A DNA stretch of 64,000 bases from JBGOTP01 sp963717075 (GTDB lineage: Bacteria > Acidobacteriota > Vicinamibacteria > Vicinamibacterales > CAVVIG01). This document shows, in pieces, positions 9,015-16,873 of the stretch (positions are counted from its first letter, which is position 1; each line of letters begins with the position of its first letter). A model generated the notes under the pieces. The model had not been told where the DNA came from, made no database searches, and saw only the letters and a list, made by a program, of their open reading frames with translations. Where the stretch lies: the NCBI GenBank assembly GCA_963717075.1, contig CAVQVI010000006.1:255450-319449 (forward strand). The letters are read 5' to 3'. A program made the position numbers and the translations under genes.

Positions 9015-9881
9015 TCACACGCGTGGCGAGCGCGCGCGCCTGACGTGGTGCTGCGCCCGCAGCCATAGTCCCACCTTGACCATCGGCGCCACGACCCGAC
9101 CCAGGGGCGACGCGCGCTTCCAATACAAGCGAAACGCACTCTGATGAAATGCGCGGATGGCGGGAATGGGCTCCCGCTCTGCCGCGCGGCCGGCGGCATG
9201 ACGAACCGACACCGCCGGCACATACATGCAGCGGAAACCTGCGGCGGCTACACGGCTGCAATAGTCTGCGTCCTCCCAGTACAGAAAGAATTGCTCGTCG
9301 AATCCGCCGATGCGTTCAAACAGATCGCGACGAGTCATCAGGCAGGCTCCGGACACCCAGTCGACGTCCGTCGGGACGCTGGCATCGGAGCTGACCAGAT
9401 TGCGCCGCGAAAACCAGTTCTGGGGAAACCTCGAGGTGAGCCATGTCGATCGCCCGCCCAGCCAGGTGGTCCAGTCCGGAAACCGGCGGGCTGACGGCTG
9501 GATGCTGCCGTCTGCATTGAGGACTCGCGCGCCGGCGACGCCGACATCGGGATGGCGCGTGAGCCACTCTTCCAGGACCCTCAGGACCGGTCCCTCGGCA
9601 ACCGTGTCGGGATTCAGCAGCAGGAGAAACGGGGCGGTTGTTCTGGCGCTCGCGAGGTTCACGCCCGCGGCGAAGCCGAGGTTGTCGGCGCGCGGGATGC
9701 ACGTGACGCCTGGATGGCGCGCCACGGCTTCTCGGAGGGCGCCTGCATCGCTCTCGTAGTCCACCACCGCAATTTCATCTGCCATTGCACCATCTGTCCG
9801 CACGTGCGGACGAAGCGATTCAAGACAGCGTGCGAGATCGGCGTACGTCCGGTAATTGACGAGCAGAACGGCAGTGGACAT
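9015..9881 (-). CDS. Family 2 glycosyltransferase (rhamnosyltransferase-like)
   Basis: About 288 residues. AVLLVNYRTYADL opens the GT-A fold, ADNLGFAAGVNLA and LLLLNPDTV form the nucleotide-sugar and metal site (DxD equivalent), and GACLMTRRDLFERIGGFDE with FLYWEDADYCSR is the acceptor-side ED block typical of WbbL-like transferases. The open frame extends to 10007, but the preceding 42 codons are out of character, so the ATG at 9881 is preferred. Minus strand, followed upstream by gmd. Confidence 0.87.
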   Translation of the reverse strand: MSTAVLLVNYRTYADLARCLESLRPHVRTDGAMADEIAVVDYESDAGALREAVARHPGVTCIPRADNLGFAAGVNLASARTTAPFLLLLNPDTVAEGPVLRVLEEWLTRHPDVGVAGARVLNADGSIQPSARRFPDWTTWLGGRSTWLTSRFPQNWFSRRNLVSSDASVPTDVDWVSGACLMTRRDLFERIGGFDEQFFLYWEDADYCSRVAAAGFRCMYVPAVSVRHAAGRAAEREPIPAIRAFHQSAFRLYWKRASPLGRVVAPMVKVGLWLRAQHHVRRARSPRV

Positions 9882-10068
9882 CGGTGAACAGCGGTGAACA
9901 GCGGAACAGCGCGGGCGAGCCGATCGGCGGCTGACGTCTGAAGGGGCTAACCGATCACCACGATCACCGCAGAGGGCGCTGAGCTCGCAGAGACTGTCTG
10001 GGGACAATTCGCTGTGTGTTCTGCGGCCTCCGCGGTGTACGTTGTCTCAATGGTTCGACGGGGCTCCA

Positions 10069-11058
10069 CTACCGCTCGGCGACTCGCGCGGTCGCCGCAT
10101 CGAGCCGCATCAGGTCGGCATCCACCATCATTTCCACGAGTGCCTTGAAGTCCACGGTCGGCTTCCAGCCCAGTTGAGTTCGCGCCTTGGTGGCGTCGCC
10201 GAGCAGGTGGTCCACTTCCGCGGGCCTGACGAGCGCAGGGTCGGCCCGGACGTACTTCTGCCAGTCGAGGCCGGCGTGTGCGAACGCGATCTCGACGAGC
10301 TCTCTCACCGAATGGCTGATGCCGGTCGCGATCACGAAGTCGTCGGCCCGATCCTGCTGCAGCATGAGCCACATGGCGTGGACGTAGTCGCCGGCGAAGC
10401 CCCAGTCGCGCTGCGCGTCGAGGTTGCCCAGCGCGAGCGTCGTCGGCCAGGCCGAGCTTGATGCGCGCGACACCGTCGGACACCTTGCGCGTCACGAACT
10501 CGAGCCCGCGCCGCGGCGATTCGTGATTGAAGAGCATGCCCGACACCGCGAACAGGTCGTAGCTCTCGCGATAGTTCACCGTGATGTAGTGCGCGAACAC
10601 CTTCGACACGCCGTAGGGACTGCGCGGGTAGAACGGGGTCAGCTCGGTCTGCGGCACCTCGCGAACCTTGCCGAACATCTCGCTCGACGAGGCCTGGTAG
10701 AACCGGATGGACGGGTCGACGTGCCGGATGGCATCGAGCAGACGCGTGACGCCCTGCGCGTTGAACTCGCCCGTGAGCATCGGCTGATCCCAGGAGGCCG
10801 GGACGAACGACATCGCCGCGAGGTTGTAGATTTCGTGCGGCCGCGTGTCGTCGATGAGCTCTCAGGAGCGAGAGCTGATCGAGCAGGTCCGCCGGCTTCA
10901 AGGTGACCCGATCCAGCAGGTGTTCGATGCGCCAGCGTATTCGGCGTGCTCAAACGCCGCACCATGCCGTAGACCTCGTAGCCCTTGTCGAGAAGAAGCT
11001 CCGCGAGATACGACCCGTCCTGTCCGGTGATGCCGGTGATGAGTGCCCGCTGGCTCAA
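10069..11058 (-). pseudogene. gmd: GDP-mannose 4,6-dehydratase, three frameshifts
   Basis: The composite product is a complete Gmd of about 328 residues: ALITGITGQDGSYLAELLLD (NADP binding), YGMVRRLSTPNT, FYQASSSEMFGKVREVPQ (catalytic S, E), RSPYGVSKVFAHYITVNYR (Tyr/Lys pair), FNHESPRRGLEFVTRK, and the C-terminal LGDATKARTQLGWKP. It converts GDP-mannose to GDP-4-keto-6-deoxymannose. Single extra bases at about 10935, 10860 and 10441 break it into pieces. The start is TTG at 11058 with GAGGA about five bases upstream. Strong conservation around each break favours consensus error over true loss. Confidence 0.85.
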
Positions 11059-11123
11059 ATTGTTCCTCGGTGAAGACGACGGAATTGTACCACGAGGTAC
11101 TATGACGCGAGGAGATCATCGAC

Positions 11124-12212
11124 GTGGAGCGCATCGACGTTGCTGTCATCGGCGCTGGCGTGACGGGACTTGCGTCGGCGCGAGCCATCGCCGGGCGAGG
11201 CTTCTCGACGTGCCTCATCGAACGCCACGCTCGGCCGGGACTCGACACGAGCACGCACAACAGCGGCGTCATCCACGCCGGCCTCTACTACCCCGCCGGG
11301 AGTCTGAAAGCGCGCCTCTGCGTCGAAGGCCGTCGGCTGATGTACGACTTCTGCGCCACGCACCACGTTCCGCACGTCCGTTGCGGCAAGGTCGTCGTCG
11401 CCGCGGAGGCGACCGAAATCGAGGCGCTCGAGGCGCTGTTCGCGCGCGGCGTCGGCAACGGCGTCGAGGGCCTGGCGCTCGTGGACCGCGCGTTCGTCGC
11501 TGCCCGCGAGCCGGCGGTGCACTGCGTCGCTGCGTTGCACTCGCCGGAAACCGGCATCGTGAACGCGGAAGAGCTCGTCAGGGCGCTCCTCGGTTCCGGT
11601 GAAGCGGAAGGGGTCATCTTCCTGCCGGCGACGCGTCTCCTTGGCGCCGATCCGCTGGACGGCGGCATGGCCCTGCGGACCGAACGGGAAACCATCCTCG
11701 CGCGCCACGTGGTCAACGCGGCTGGTCTCTATGCGGACGAGGTCTCACAGCTGCTCGGGGGTGAGAGGTTCACGATCTATCCCGTCCGAGGCGAGTACGC
11801 GGAGCTCATCCCGGCGAAGCGGTCGCTCGTGAATGCGCTCGTCTACCCGCTGCCGCATGGGCATGGGCTGGGTGTGCATCTGGTGAAGACGACCACGGGC
11901 GGGGTCTGGCTGGGACCGACCGTGCACTATCAGGATCGCAAGGACGACTACGAGTCCGGCCGCCTCCCCGTCGAGGAGTTCCTCGAACCGGCGCGGCGCC
12001 TGCTGCGCGAGATCACGATCGACGACCTGCGCCTCTCCGGCAGCGGGATTCGTGCGAAACTCAACCCGCCCAGTGAAACCTTCGCCGACTTTCTCATCCG
12101 GCGCGACAGAGTAAATCCGGCTGTGGTGCAGGCCGCCGGCATCGAGTCGCCCGGGCTGACGTCGTGCCTGGCGGTCGGGGCGCTCGTGAGCGAGATCGTT
12201 CAGGGAATCTGA
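11124..12212 (+). CDS. lhgO: FAD-dependent L-2-hydroxyglutarate oxidase-type oxidoreductase
   Basis: 362 residues of the DAO/LhgO family. IDVAVIGAGVTGLASAR binds FAD; ERHARPGLDTSTHNSGVIH and HAGLYYPAGSLKARLC are the hallmark LhgO blocks after it; GIVNAEELVRAL, YPVRGEYAELI and a C-terminal GIESPGLTSCLAVG complete the fold. The family oxidises L-2-hydroxyglutarate or related 2-hydroxyacids, passing electrons to the respiratory chain. GTG start. It stands alone on the plus strand between gmd and rmlD, divergent from the former and convergent with the latter. Confidence 0.88.
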   Translation: MERIDVAVIGAGVTGLASARAIAGRGFSTCLIERHARPGLDTSTHNSGVIHAGLYYPAGSLKARLCVEGRRLMYDFCATHHVPHVRCGKVVVAAEATEIEALEALFARGVGNGVEGLALVDRAFVAAREPAVHCVAALHSPETGIVNAEELVRALLGSGEAEGVIFLPATRLLGADPLDGGMALRTERETILARHVVNAAGLYADEVSQLLGGERFTIYPVRGEYAELIPAKRSLVNALVYPLPHGHGLGVHLVKTTTGGVWLGPTVHYQDRKDDYESGRLPVEEFLEPARRLLREITIDDLRLSGSGIRAKLNPPSETFADFLIRRDRVNPAVVQAAGIESPGLTSCLAVGALVSEIVQGI

Positions 12213-12216
12213 CTAT

Positions 12217-12322
12217 TCGGTCATTTAGTTATCTGGTCATCTGGTCATCTGGTCATCTGGTCATCTAGTTATCTGGTTATTGGGATGGGCAATCAAATGA
12301 CCAGATGACCAAATGACCAAAT
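12217..12322. repeat. Octamer array with inverted arms (ATCTGGTC / GACCAGAT)
   Basis: The left arm has at least four direct copies of ATCTGGTC plus decayed ones. After a 20-base spacer the right arm has three copies of GACCAGAT or GACCAAAT, the reverse complement. The whole can fold into a long imperfect hairpin between two convergent genes, so it may end transcription from both sides. A related array is at 16744-16873. Confidence 0.85.
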
Positions 12323-13180
12323 TCATCCGCCCGCTATGTGTCTCGCGAGCGCGTCCTGCCACGTGGGCATCGTGATTCCGGCGGCTTCGAGCTTCGCGTT
12401 GGACAGCGCGCAGTACAGCGGACGGACTGCGCGCAGCGACATGTCCGCCAGACGGACCAACTCGATCCGCGCCTCCATCCCCAGCAGCCGCGCCGCTTCG
12501 CGTGCGAAGTCGGCCCAGGTGCAGTGGCCGCTGTTCACACAGTGGTAGAGACCCGGCGGCGCGCCGCGTTCGATGAGCTCGCGAGTGGCTCTTGCCGCGT
12601 CAATCGCGTATGTCGGTGAGACCGTGCGATCCTCAAAGACTTTGGGCACAGTGCCAGCCTCGAGCCCCTTGACAATGGCGGCGACGCTCCCCTTGTCGGG
12701 CGGCCCGTCCGGAAGGCGGCCGAACAGACTTTCGACACGGAGGACGTAAGCGCGGGGAGCGTCCAGGGCAAACCATTCGCCGAGCATCTTCGACACGCCG
12801 TAGACACTGCGTGGATTGGCTCGATCTTCTTCGATGTAGGGATGATCCGCTGTGCCGTCGAATACGAAGTCGCTGCCGTAGTGCACGAGCGTCGCGCTGT
12901 GCGTGCACGCCGCGCGCGCGAGCGTCCTTACGGCGAACGCGTTGGCGCGCAAGGCTGCGACCGGCTGGTCTTCGGCCGCGTCCACGGCATTGTAGGCCGC
13001 ACAGTTGATGATGACGTCCGGCGCAATGCGCGTCAGCACGGCCGCCGTGGATTCCGCGTCGGTCAGATCGACCACCGAGCGATCGAGGGGTACGACGTCG
13101 TAGTGCACGGGTGCTGTCTGGAACTCACGTACCATCACCGACCCGAGCGTGCCCCGCGCGCCACACACCGCAACTCGCAT
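12323..13180 (-). CDS. rmlD: dTDP-4-dehydrorhamnose reductase-like SDR
   Basis: About 285 residues. MRVAVCGARGTLGSVMV (NADPH binding), NCAAYNAVDAAED, VHYGSDFVFDG, RSVYGVSKMLGEW (Tyr/Lys) and LRVESLFGR are RmlD-family blocks; the C-terminal CTWADFAREAARLLG is typical too. It reduces dTDP-4-keto-sugars, usually the last step to dTDP-L-rhamnose; rmlA, rmlB and rmlC are not in view, so another 4-keto sugar is possible. The ATG at 13180 overlaps the aminotransferase stop (ATGA). The open frame runs on upstream only because of a frameshift in that gene. Confidence 0.85.
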   Translation of the reverse strand: MRVAVCGARGTLGSVMVREFQTAPVHYDVVPLDRSVVDLTDAESTAAVLTRIAPDVIINCAAYNAVDAAEDQPVAALRANAFAVRTLARAACTHSATLVHYGSDFVFDGTADHPYIEEDRANPRSVYGVSKMLGEWFALDAPRAYVLRVESLFGRLPDGPPDKGSVAAIVKGLEAGTVPKVFEDRTVSPTYAIDAARATRELIERGAPPGLYHCVNSGHCTWADFAREAARLLGMEARIELVRLADMSLRAVRPLYCALSNAKLEAAGITMPTWQDALARHIAGG

Positions 13181-14290
13181 CAGTAGAAATCCGCGATGGC
13201 CTGGACGACCGCCTGCTGTTGCTCGAGCGTGAGTTCCCCGTAGATGGGAAGCGCGAGAGACTCGGCGGCTGCGCGCTCGGCCTGCGGGAACTCTCCTGCG
13301 CCGTAGCCCAGATCCGCGAAGCAGGCCTGCCGATGGAACGGCACGGGATAGTAGATTTCCGTTCCGATGTCTCGCGCGGCAAGATGGCGCCGGAGGCGGT
13401 CCCGCTCGGCGACGACGAATGACGAACTGATGGAACGTGTGCCTCCGCCCGTCTGGCTCCACCGGCAGGACGATGCGATCGCTCAGGCCGGCCTCGCCAA
13501 AGAGCCGCGCGTAGCGGCGGGCATTGAGCCGCCGCGCTTCATTCCAGGTCGCCAGGCGCGGGAGTTTGACGCGGAGAACCGCCGCCTGCACCGCATCCAT
13601 GCGAAAGTTGCCGCCAACGAGGCGATGGTAGTACTTCGGCTCCATCCCCTGATTCCGGAGGAGCCTCGTCCGATTCGCGAGATCTGCATCGTTGGTCGTC
13701 AGCAGGCCGGCTTCGCCAAACGCGCCAAGGTTCTTGGTCGGATAGAACGAGAAGCAGCCGAAGGCGCCAAAGCCGCCGACAGCGCGTTCCTGGTACGTCG
13801 AACCAATGGCTTGGGCGGCGTCTTCAATCACGGGAATGCCCGTGCGGCGCGCCAGGGCGGCGATCGGCGCCACATCAGCGCTCAACCCGAAGAGATGGAC
13901 TGGCAGAATCGCTCGAGTCCGCGGCGTGAGTGCGGCGGCAATCTGCTGCGGATCGATGTTGAACGTGGCAAGATCGATGTCGACGAGCACGGGTCTGGCG
14001 CCGGAGCGAACGATCGATCCGGCCGTCGCGAAAAACGAGTACGTCGACGTGATGACTTCGTCGCCTGGCCCGATGCCCAGCGCCATGAGCGCCAGCAGCA
14101 GCGCATCGGTGCCAGAGGACACCGCAAGCGCGTGCTCAACGCCGAGCATGTGAGCCAGGTCGCTCTCGAGCGCCTCGACTTCTGCGCCGAGGATGAACTG
14201 CTGGCTGTCGCAGACGCGGGCAAGCGCGCCCAGCAGTTCTTCTCGAAGCGGCTGATACTGTGCCCGGAGATCGAGCAGGGGTACGATCAT
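13180..14290 (-). CDS. DegT/DnrJ/EryC1/StrS sugar aminotransferase (one frameshift)
   Basis: About 369 residues in composite. PLLDLRAQYQPLREE opens it, AVSSGTDALLLALMA and DEVITSTYSFFAT form the PLP pocket, and SFYPTKNLGAFGEAG holds the Schiff-base Lys. Near 13420 one extra base moves the reading; in the other frame the typical end follows: GTEIYYPVPFHRQACF and SLALPIYGELT, stopping at 13180-13182. It makes a 3- or 4-amino sugar from a keto sugar. Without the indel the uninterrupted frame would run through into rmlD and look like a 655-residue fusion, which it is not. Confidence 0.85.
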
Positions 14291-14329
14291 CGATGGGCGT
14301 TCATTGTAACGTAGGGCGTCGCGGTGAAC

Positions 14330-14405
14330 GCCCGACCTGAAGGTCGGGCCTACGAATCGGGCGCCGCAGTAGGCGTGGGACGTAGGCCCGAGCTTCAGCT
14401 CGGGC
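14330..14405. repeat. REP-like palindromes between aminotransferase and smpB
   Basis: Two near-perfect palindromes, GCCCGACCTGAAGGTCGGGC at 14330-14349 and GCCCGAGCTTCAGCTCGGGC at 14386-14405, each followed or preceded by a CCTACG/CGTAGG tag, with a half copy near 14417. The first type recurs twice at 17943-18012. Dispersed intergenic palindromes of this kind behave as REP elements or transcription stops. Confidence 0.85.
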
Positions 14406-14436
14406 GCAACAGCAACGCCCGAGCCAACGGTCTGGC

Positions 14437-14916
14437 CTACGACCGGCGAGACTTGACGGCGGCGCGAGTCTCGCGGTCGGTGTCGCGACGTTTGATGGTC
14501 TCCCTCTTGTCGTACTCCTTCTTGCCCTTCGCAAGAGCGATGGCCACCTTGACGCGACCGTTCTTGAAGTACATCCGGACCGGCACGAGGGTCATGCCCT
14601 TTTCGACGGTCTTGCCGACGAGCTTGCGAATCTCATCACGATGCAGCAGCAGCTTGCGGCGCCGGAGCGGTTCGTGCGCGGCATAGCCACGGTGGCTGTA
14701 CGGGCTGATGTTGACGTTGTACAGATACGCCTCGCTCTCGTCGAGGCGCGCGAAGCTGTCGCGAAGATTGACGCGTCCCTCGCGGATGGCTTTCACCTCG
14801 GTACCGAGAAGGACGATGCCCGCCTCAAAGGTCTCGAGCAGGTGGTAATCGTGATAGGCCTTGCGGTTCTCCGCGATGTTGGCCTGCGCCAGCTCGCGTT
14901 CGGTCTTGTCCGTCAT
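14437..14916 (-). CDS. smpB: SsrA-binding protein SmpB
   Basis: 159 residues, standard length. ENRKAYHDYHLLETFEAGI and the LGTEVKAIREGRVNLRDSF block form the tmRNA-binding OB fold, SPYSHRGYAAHEPLRRRKL follows, and the tail GKKEYDKRETIKRRDTDRE is the flexible C-terminus that reads the empty mRNA channel. It brings tmRNA to stalled ribosomes. No tmRNA gene was recognised nearby. Confidence 0.97.
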   Translation of the reverse strand: MTDKTERELAQANIAENRKAYHDYHLLETFEAGIVLLGTEVKAIREGRVNLRDSFARLDESEAYLYNVNISPYSHRGYAAHEPLRRRKLLLHRDEIRKLVGKTVEKGMTLVPVRMYFKNGRVKVAIALAKGKKEYDKRETIKRRDTDRETRAAVKSRRS

Positions 14917-14960
14917 AGCGTCAGGACGTCACACGCAGAGCCCGCTCGGACCGCAGCGGA

Positions 14961-15899
14961 TCACGTTCGGTGGTGTTCTGCGGAATCTGCGATCTCGCTG
15001 TGCATTGTACGTGACAGACGGACCGCGAGGCGGACTGCGGCAATCATGCTCCCCGGATCCGCCACACCGCGCCCCGCAATGTCGAATGCGGTCCCGTGAT
15101 CGACCGACGTCCGCACGATCGGCAGGCCCAGCGTGACGTTGACCGCGTGCCCGAATGCGGCCAGCTTGACCGGAATCAAGCCCTGGTCGTGATAGCAGGC
15201 AATCACCACGTCGCACTCGCCGCGTGCCGCGCGAACAAAGAGCGTGTCCGCGGGGAAGGGGCCCGCGACATCGATGCCCCGGGCTCGACACGCGGCGATG
15301 GCCGGCTCGATCACTCGCTGTTCCTCGTCTCCAAACAGCCCGTGCTCGCCGGCGTGCGGATTGAGGCCGGCGACGGCAATGCGGGGCGCCGGGATGCCGA
15401 ATCGCGGCAGTTCGCCTGCGGTGAGCGCGATCGTCGACTCGAGCCTGCGTTCGGTCAGCGTTCGAGGCACGTCCGCGAGCGGAATGTGGACCGTGGCAAG
15501 AACGACGCGCAACGTGTCGGAGTAAAACATCATCGCGACGTGCTCGGCGCCGGTCAGGTGAGCGATCAAATCGGTGTGCCCCGCCCACGGCAGGCCCGCC
15601 AGCCGGAAGGCCTCCTTGTTGACGGGCGCCGTGACGACCGCGTCCACGACGCCGCGCTGCGCGTCGGCAACCGCCCGGACGATCGCGTCGTACGCGGCCC
15701 GGCCGGCCGCCGCACTCAGGACGCCCGGAGCAAAGGCCTCGCCGGCAGGAGGCGCATACAGCACCGGCTCGCAGATCTCGCGCACTCGCGGATCCGCCGC
15801 AGCCTTTGCGGCGATCTCCGGCCCGATGCCCGCGGGATCTCCGACCGTCATCGCGATGCGACGCGGGCTCGTTGGTGTTCGCAATGGGCGATCCTGCAC
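14961..15899 (-). CDS. pdxA: 4-hydroxythreonine-4-phosphate dehydrogenase
   Basis: 312 residues. AMTVGDPAGIGPEIAAKA, VTAPVNKEAFRLAGLPWAGH (metal-binding His), LNPHAGEHGLFGDEE and CYHDQGLIPVKL with the later VDHGTAFDIAG are diagnostic PdxA blocks. It oxidises 4-phosphohydroxy-L-threonine in pyridoxal phosphate synthesis. GTG at 15899 begins 16 bases after the ricT-like gene stop, so the two are probably co-transcribed. Confidence 0.95.
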   Translation of the reverse strand: MQDRPLRTPTSPRRIAMTVGDPAGIGPEIAAKAAADPRVREICEPVLYAPPAGEAFAPGVLSAAAGRAAYDAIVRAVADAQRGVVDAVVTAPVNKEAFRLAGLPWAGHTDLIAHLTGAEHVAMMFYSDTLRVVLATVHIPLADVPRTLTERRLESTIALTAGELPRFGIPAPRIAVAGLNPHAGEHGLFGDEEQRVIEPAIAACRARGIDVAGPFPADTLFVRAARGECDVVIACYHDQGLIPVKLAAFGHAVNVTLGLPIVRTSVDHGTAFDIAGRGVADPGSMIAAVRLAVRLSRTMHSEIADSAEHHRT

Positions 15900-15915
15900 C
15901 TGTCAGACCCCGCCA

Positions 15916-16731
15916 CTACCCGCCCGTTGCATGGCCGCCCGCGCCGCACGCCGTGGATCCACGGGTGGATCCACAGTCGCACGAGCCACCGTTGCCCGAT
16001 CCGCATCCGGTGGGGTTGTCGCAGCCTCCCTCGCTGCCGCAGCCGCCGTGCACCTGTCCCTTGGCATTCGGCAGCTCGTAGCGGAGGCAGCATTTCAGCC
16101 GCCCGCAGAGGCCCGACAGCTTCGACGGATTGAGGCTGAGATCCTGCCGCTTCGCCATCTTGATGGACACGGGCTCGAACGAGGTCAGGAAGGTGGTGCA
16201 GCACAACGGACGGCCGCAACTGCCATACCCCCCGAGCGCTTTGGCTTCGTCGCGGACGCCGATCTGACGCATCTCGATCCGCGTGTGGAACTCCGCGGCC
16301 AGCTCGCGGACGAGCTCACGAAAATCAACCCGCGTGTCGGCCGTGAAATAGAGCAGCAGCCGCGAGCCGTCGAATGCCTGCTCCACGCGCGCCAGCTTCA
16401 TCTCGAGGCCGCGCTCGCGGATCTTCAAGAGCGCGATCCGAAAGACTTCCTTCTCGCGCTGCTCCTGCTTCAGCCGCGTCACCACATCCTCATGCGTGGC
16501 CACGCGGACAATGCGGTTGGGAGAATCGACAGGCGGCTGTCTGCGATTCGTCAGCTGCGGGATCGATCGCACCACGGTACCGACCGAGGTACCGCCGTCG
16601 GTCTGGACGACCACCGACGCGCCGACGTCGGGCGCCCGTTCAGGCGAGACGTCGCCCAGGGGAAACATCTGCGTGCGGCCGACGGGCGTGAGCTTGACCG
16701 AAACGAGCCTGACGGGGCCGGAGGGGCTCAT
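15916..16731 (-). CDS. ricT: PSP1-domain protein, RicT/YaaT type, with Cys/Gly-rich tail
   Basis: About 271 residues. The PSP1 domain includes YFTADTRVDFRELVRELA and RIEMRQIGVRDEAK, followed by YGSCGRPLCCTTFL and SGLCGRLKCCLRYE, whose cysteines bind an iron-sulfur cluster in RicT of Bacillus, where the RicAFT complex helps RNase Y process RNA. Adjacent holB upstream is the usual neighbour in many bacteria. Odd: the last 45 residues are a Gly/Cys/Ser tail with about eight extra cysteines, beyond the normal domain. ATG at 16731 preferred over 16743, which lies inside the repeat array. Confidence 0.88.
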   Translation of the reverse strand: MSPSGPVRLVSVKLTPVGRTQMFPLGDVSPERAPDVGASVVVQTDGGTSVGTVVRSIPQLTNRRQPPVDSPNRIVRVATHEDVVTRLKQEQREKEVFRIALLKIRERGLEMKLARVEQAFDGSRLLLYFTADTRVDFRELVRELAAEFHTRIEMRQIGVRDEAKALGGYGSCGRPLCCTTFLTSFEPVSIKMAKRQDLSLNPSKLSGLCGRLKCCLRYELPNAKGQVHGGCGSEGGCDNPTGCGSGNGGSCDCGSTRGSTACGAGGHATGG

Positions 16732-16743
16732 GAATTGAGTCAT

Positions 16744-16873
16744 CTCGTCATCTGGTCATCTGGTCATCTGGTCTATTTGATCATTGGATCTGATCATTGA
16801 TCTGGTCACTAGCCAAACGACCAAATGACCAGATGACCAAATGACCAGATGATCAAATGACCAAATTCACGAA
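16744..16873. repeat. Second octamer array with inverted arms
   Basis: Left arm: repeated ATCTGGTC after a GTCATCTCG lead. Centre: degenerate TGATCATTG(G)ATC segments. Right arm: GACCAAAT and GACCAGAT alternating, ending ATGACCAAATTCA exactly as the array at 12217 does. It lies between holB and the ricT-like gene, both on the minus strand. Confidence 0.85.

Noticed and set aside
9797..9812. Perfect palindrome GTCCGCACGTGCGGAC
   Set aside because: It lies inside a conserved glycosyltransferase coding region with no sign of regulatory use; likely chance, though a similar one precedes the cyclase gene.
12217..12322. CRISPR-like array
   Set aside because: The units are only 8 bp with no unique spacers and no cas genes nearby.
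12323..14290. An uninterrupted 655-residue frame joining aminotransferase and RmlD
   Set aside because: The middle part is meaningless; a one-base shift near 13420 restores the real aminotransferase end and an ATGA overlap at 13180.
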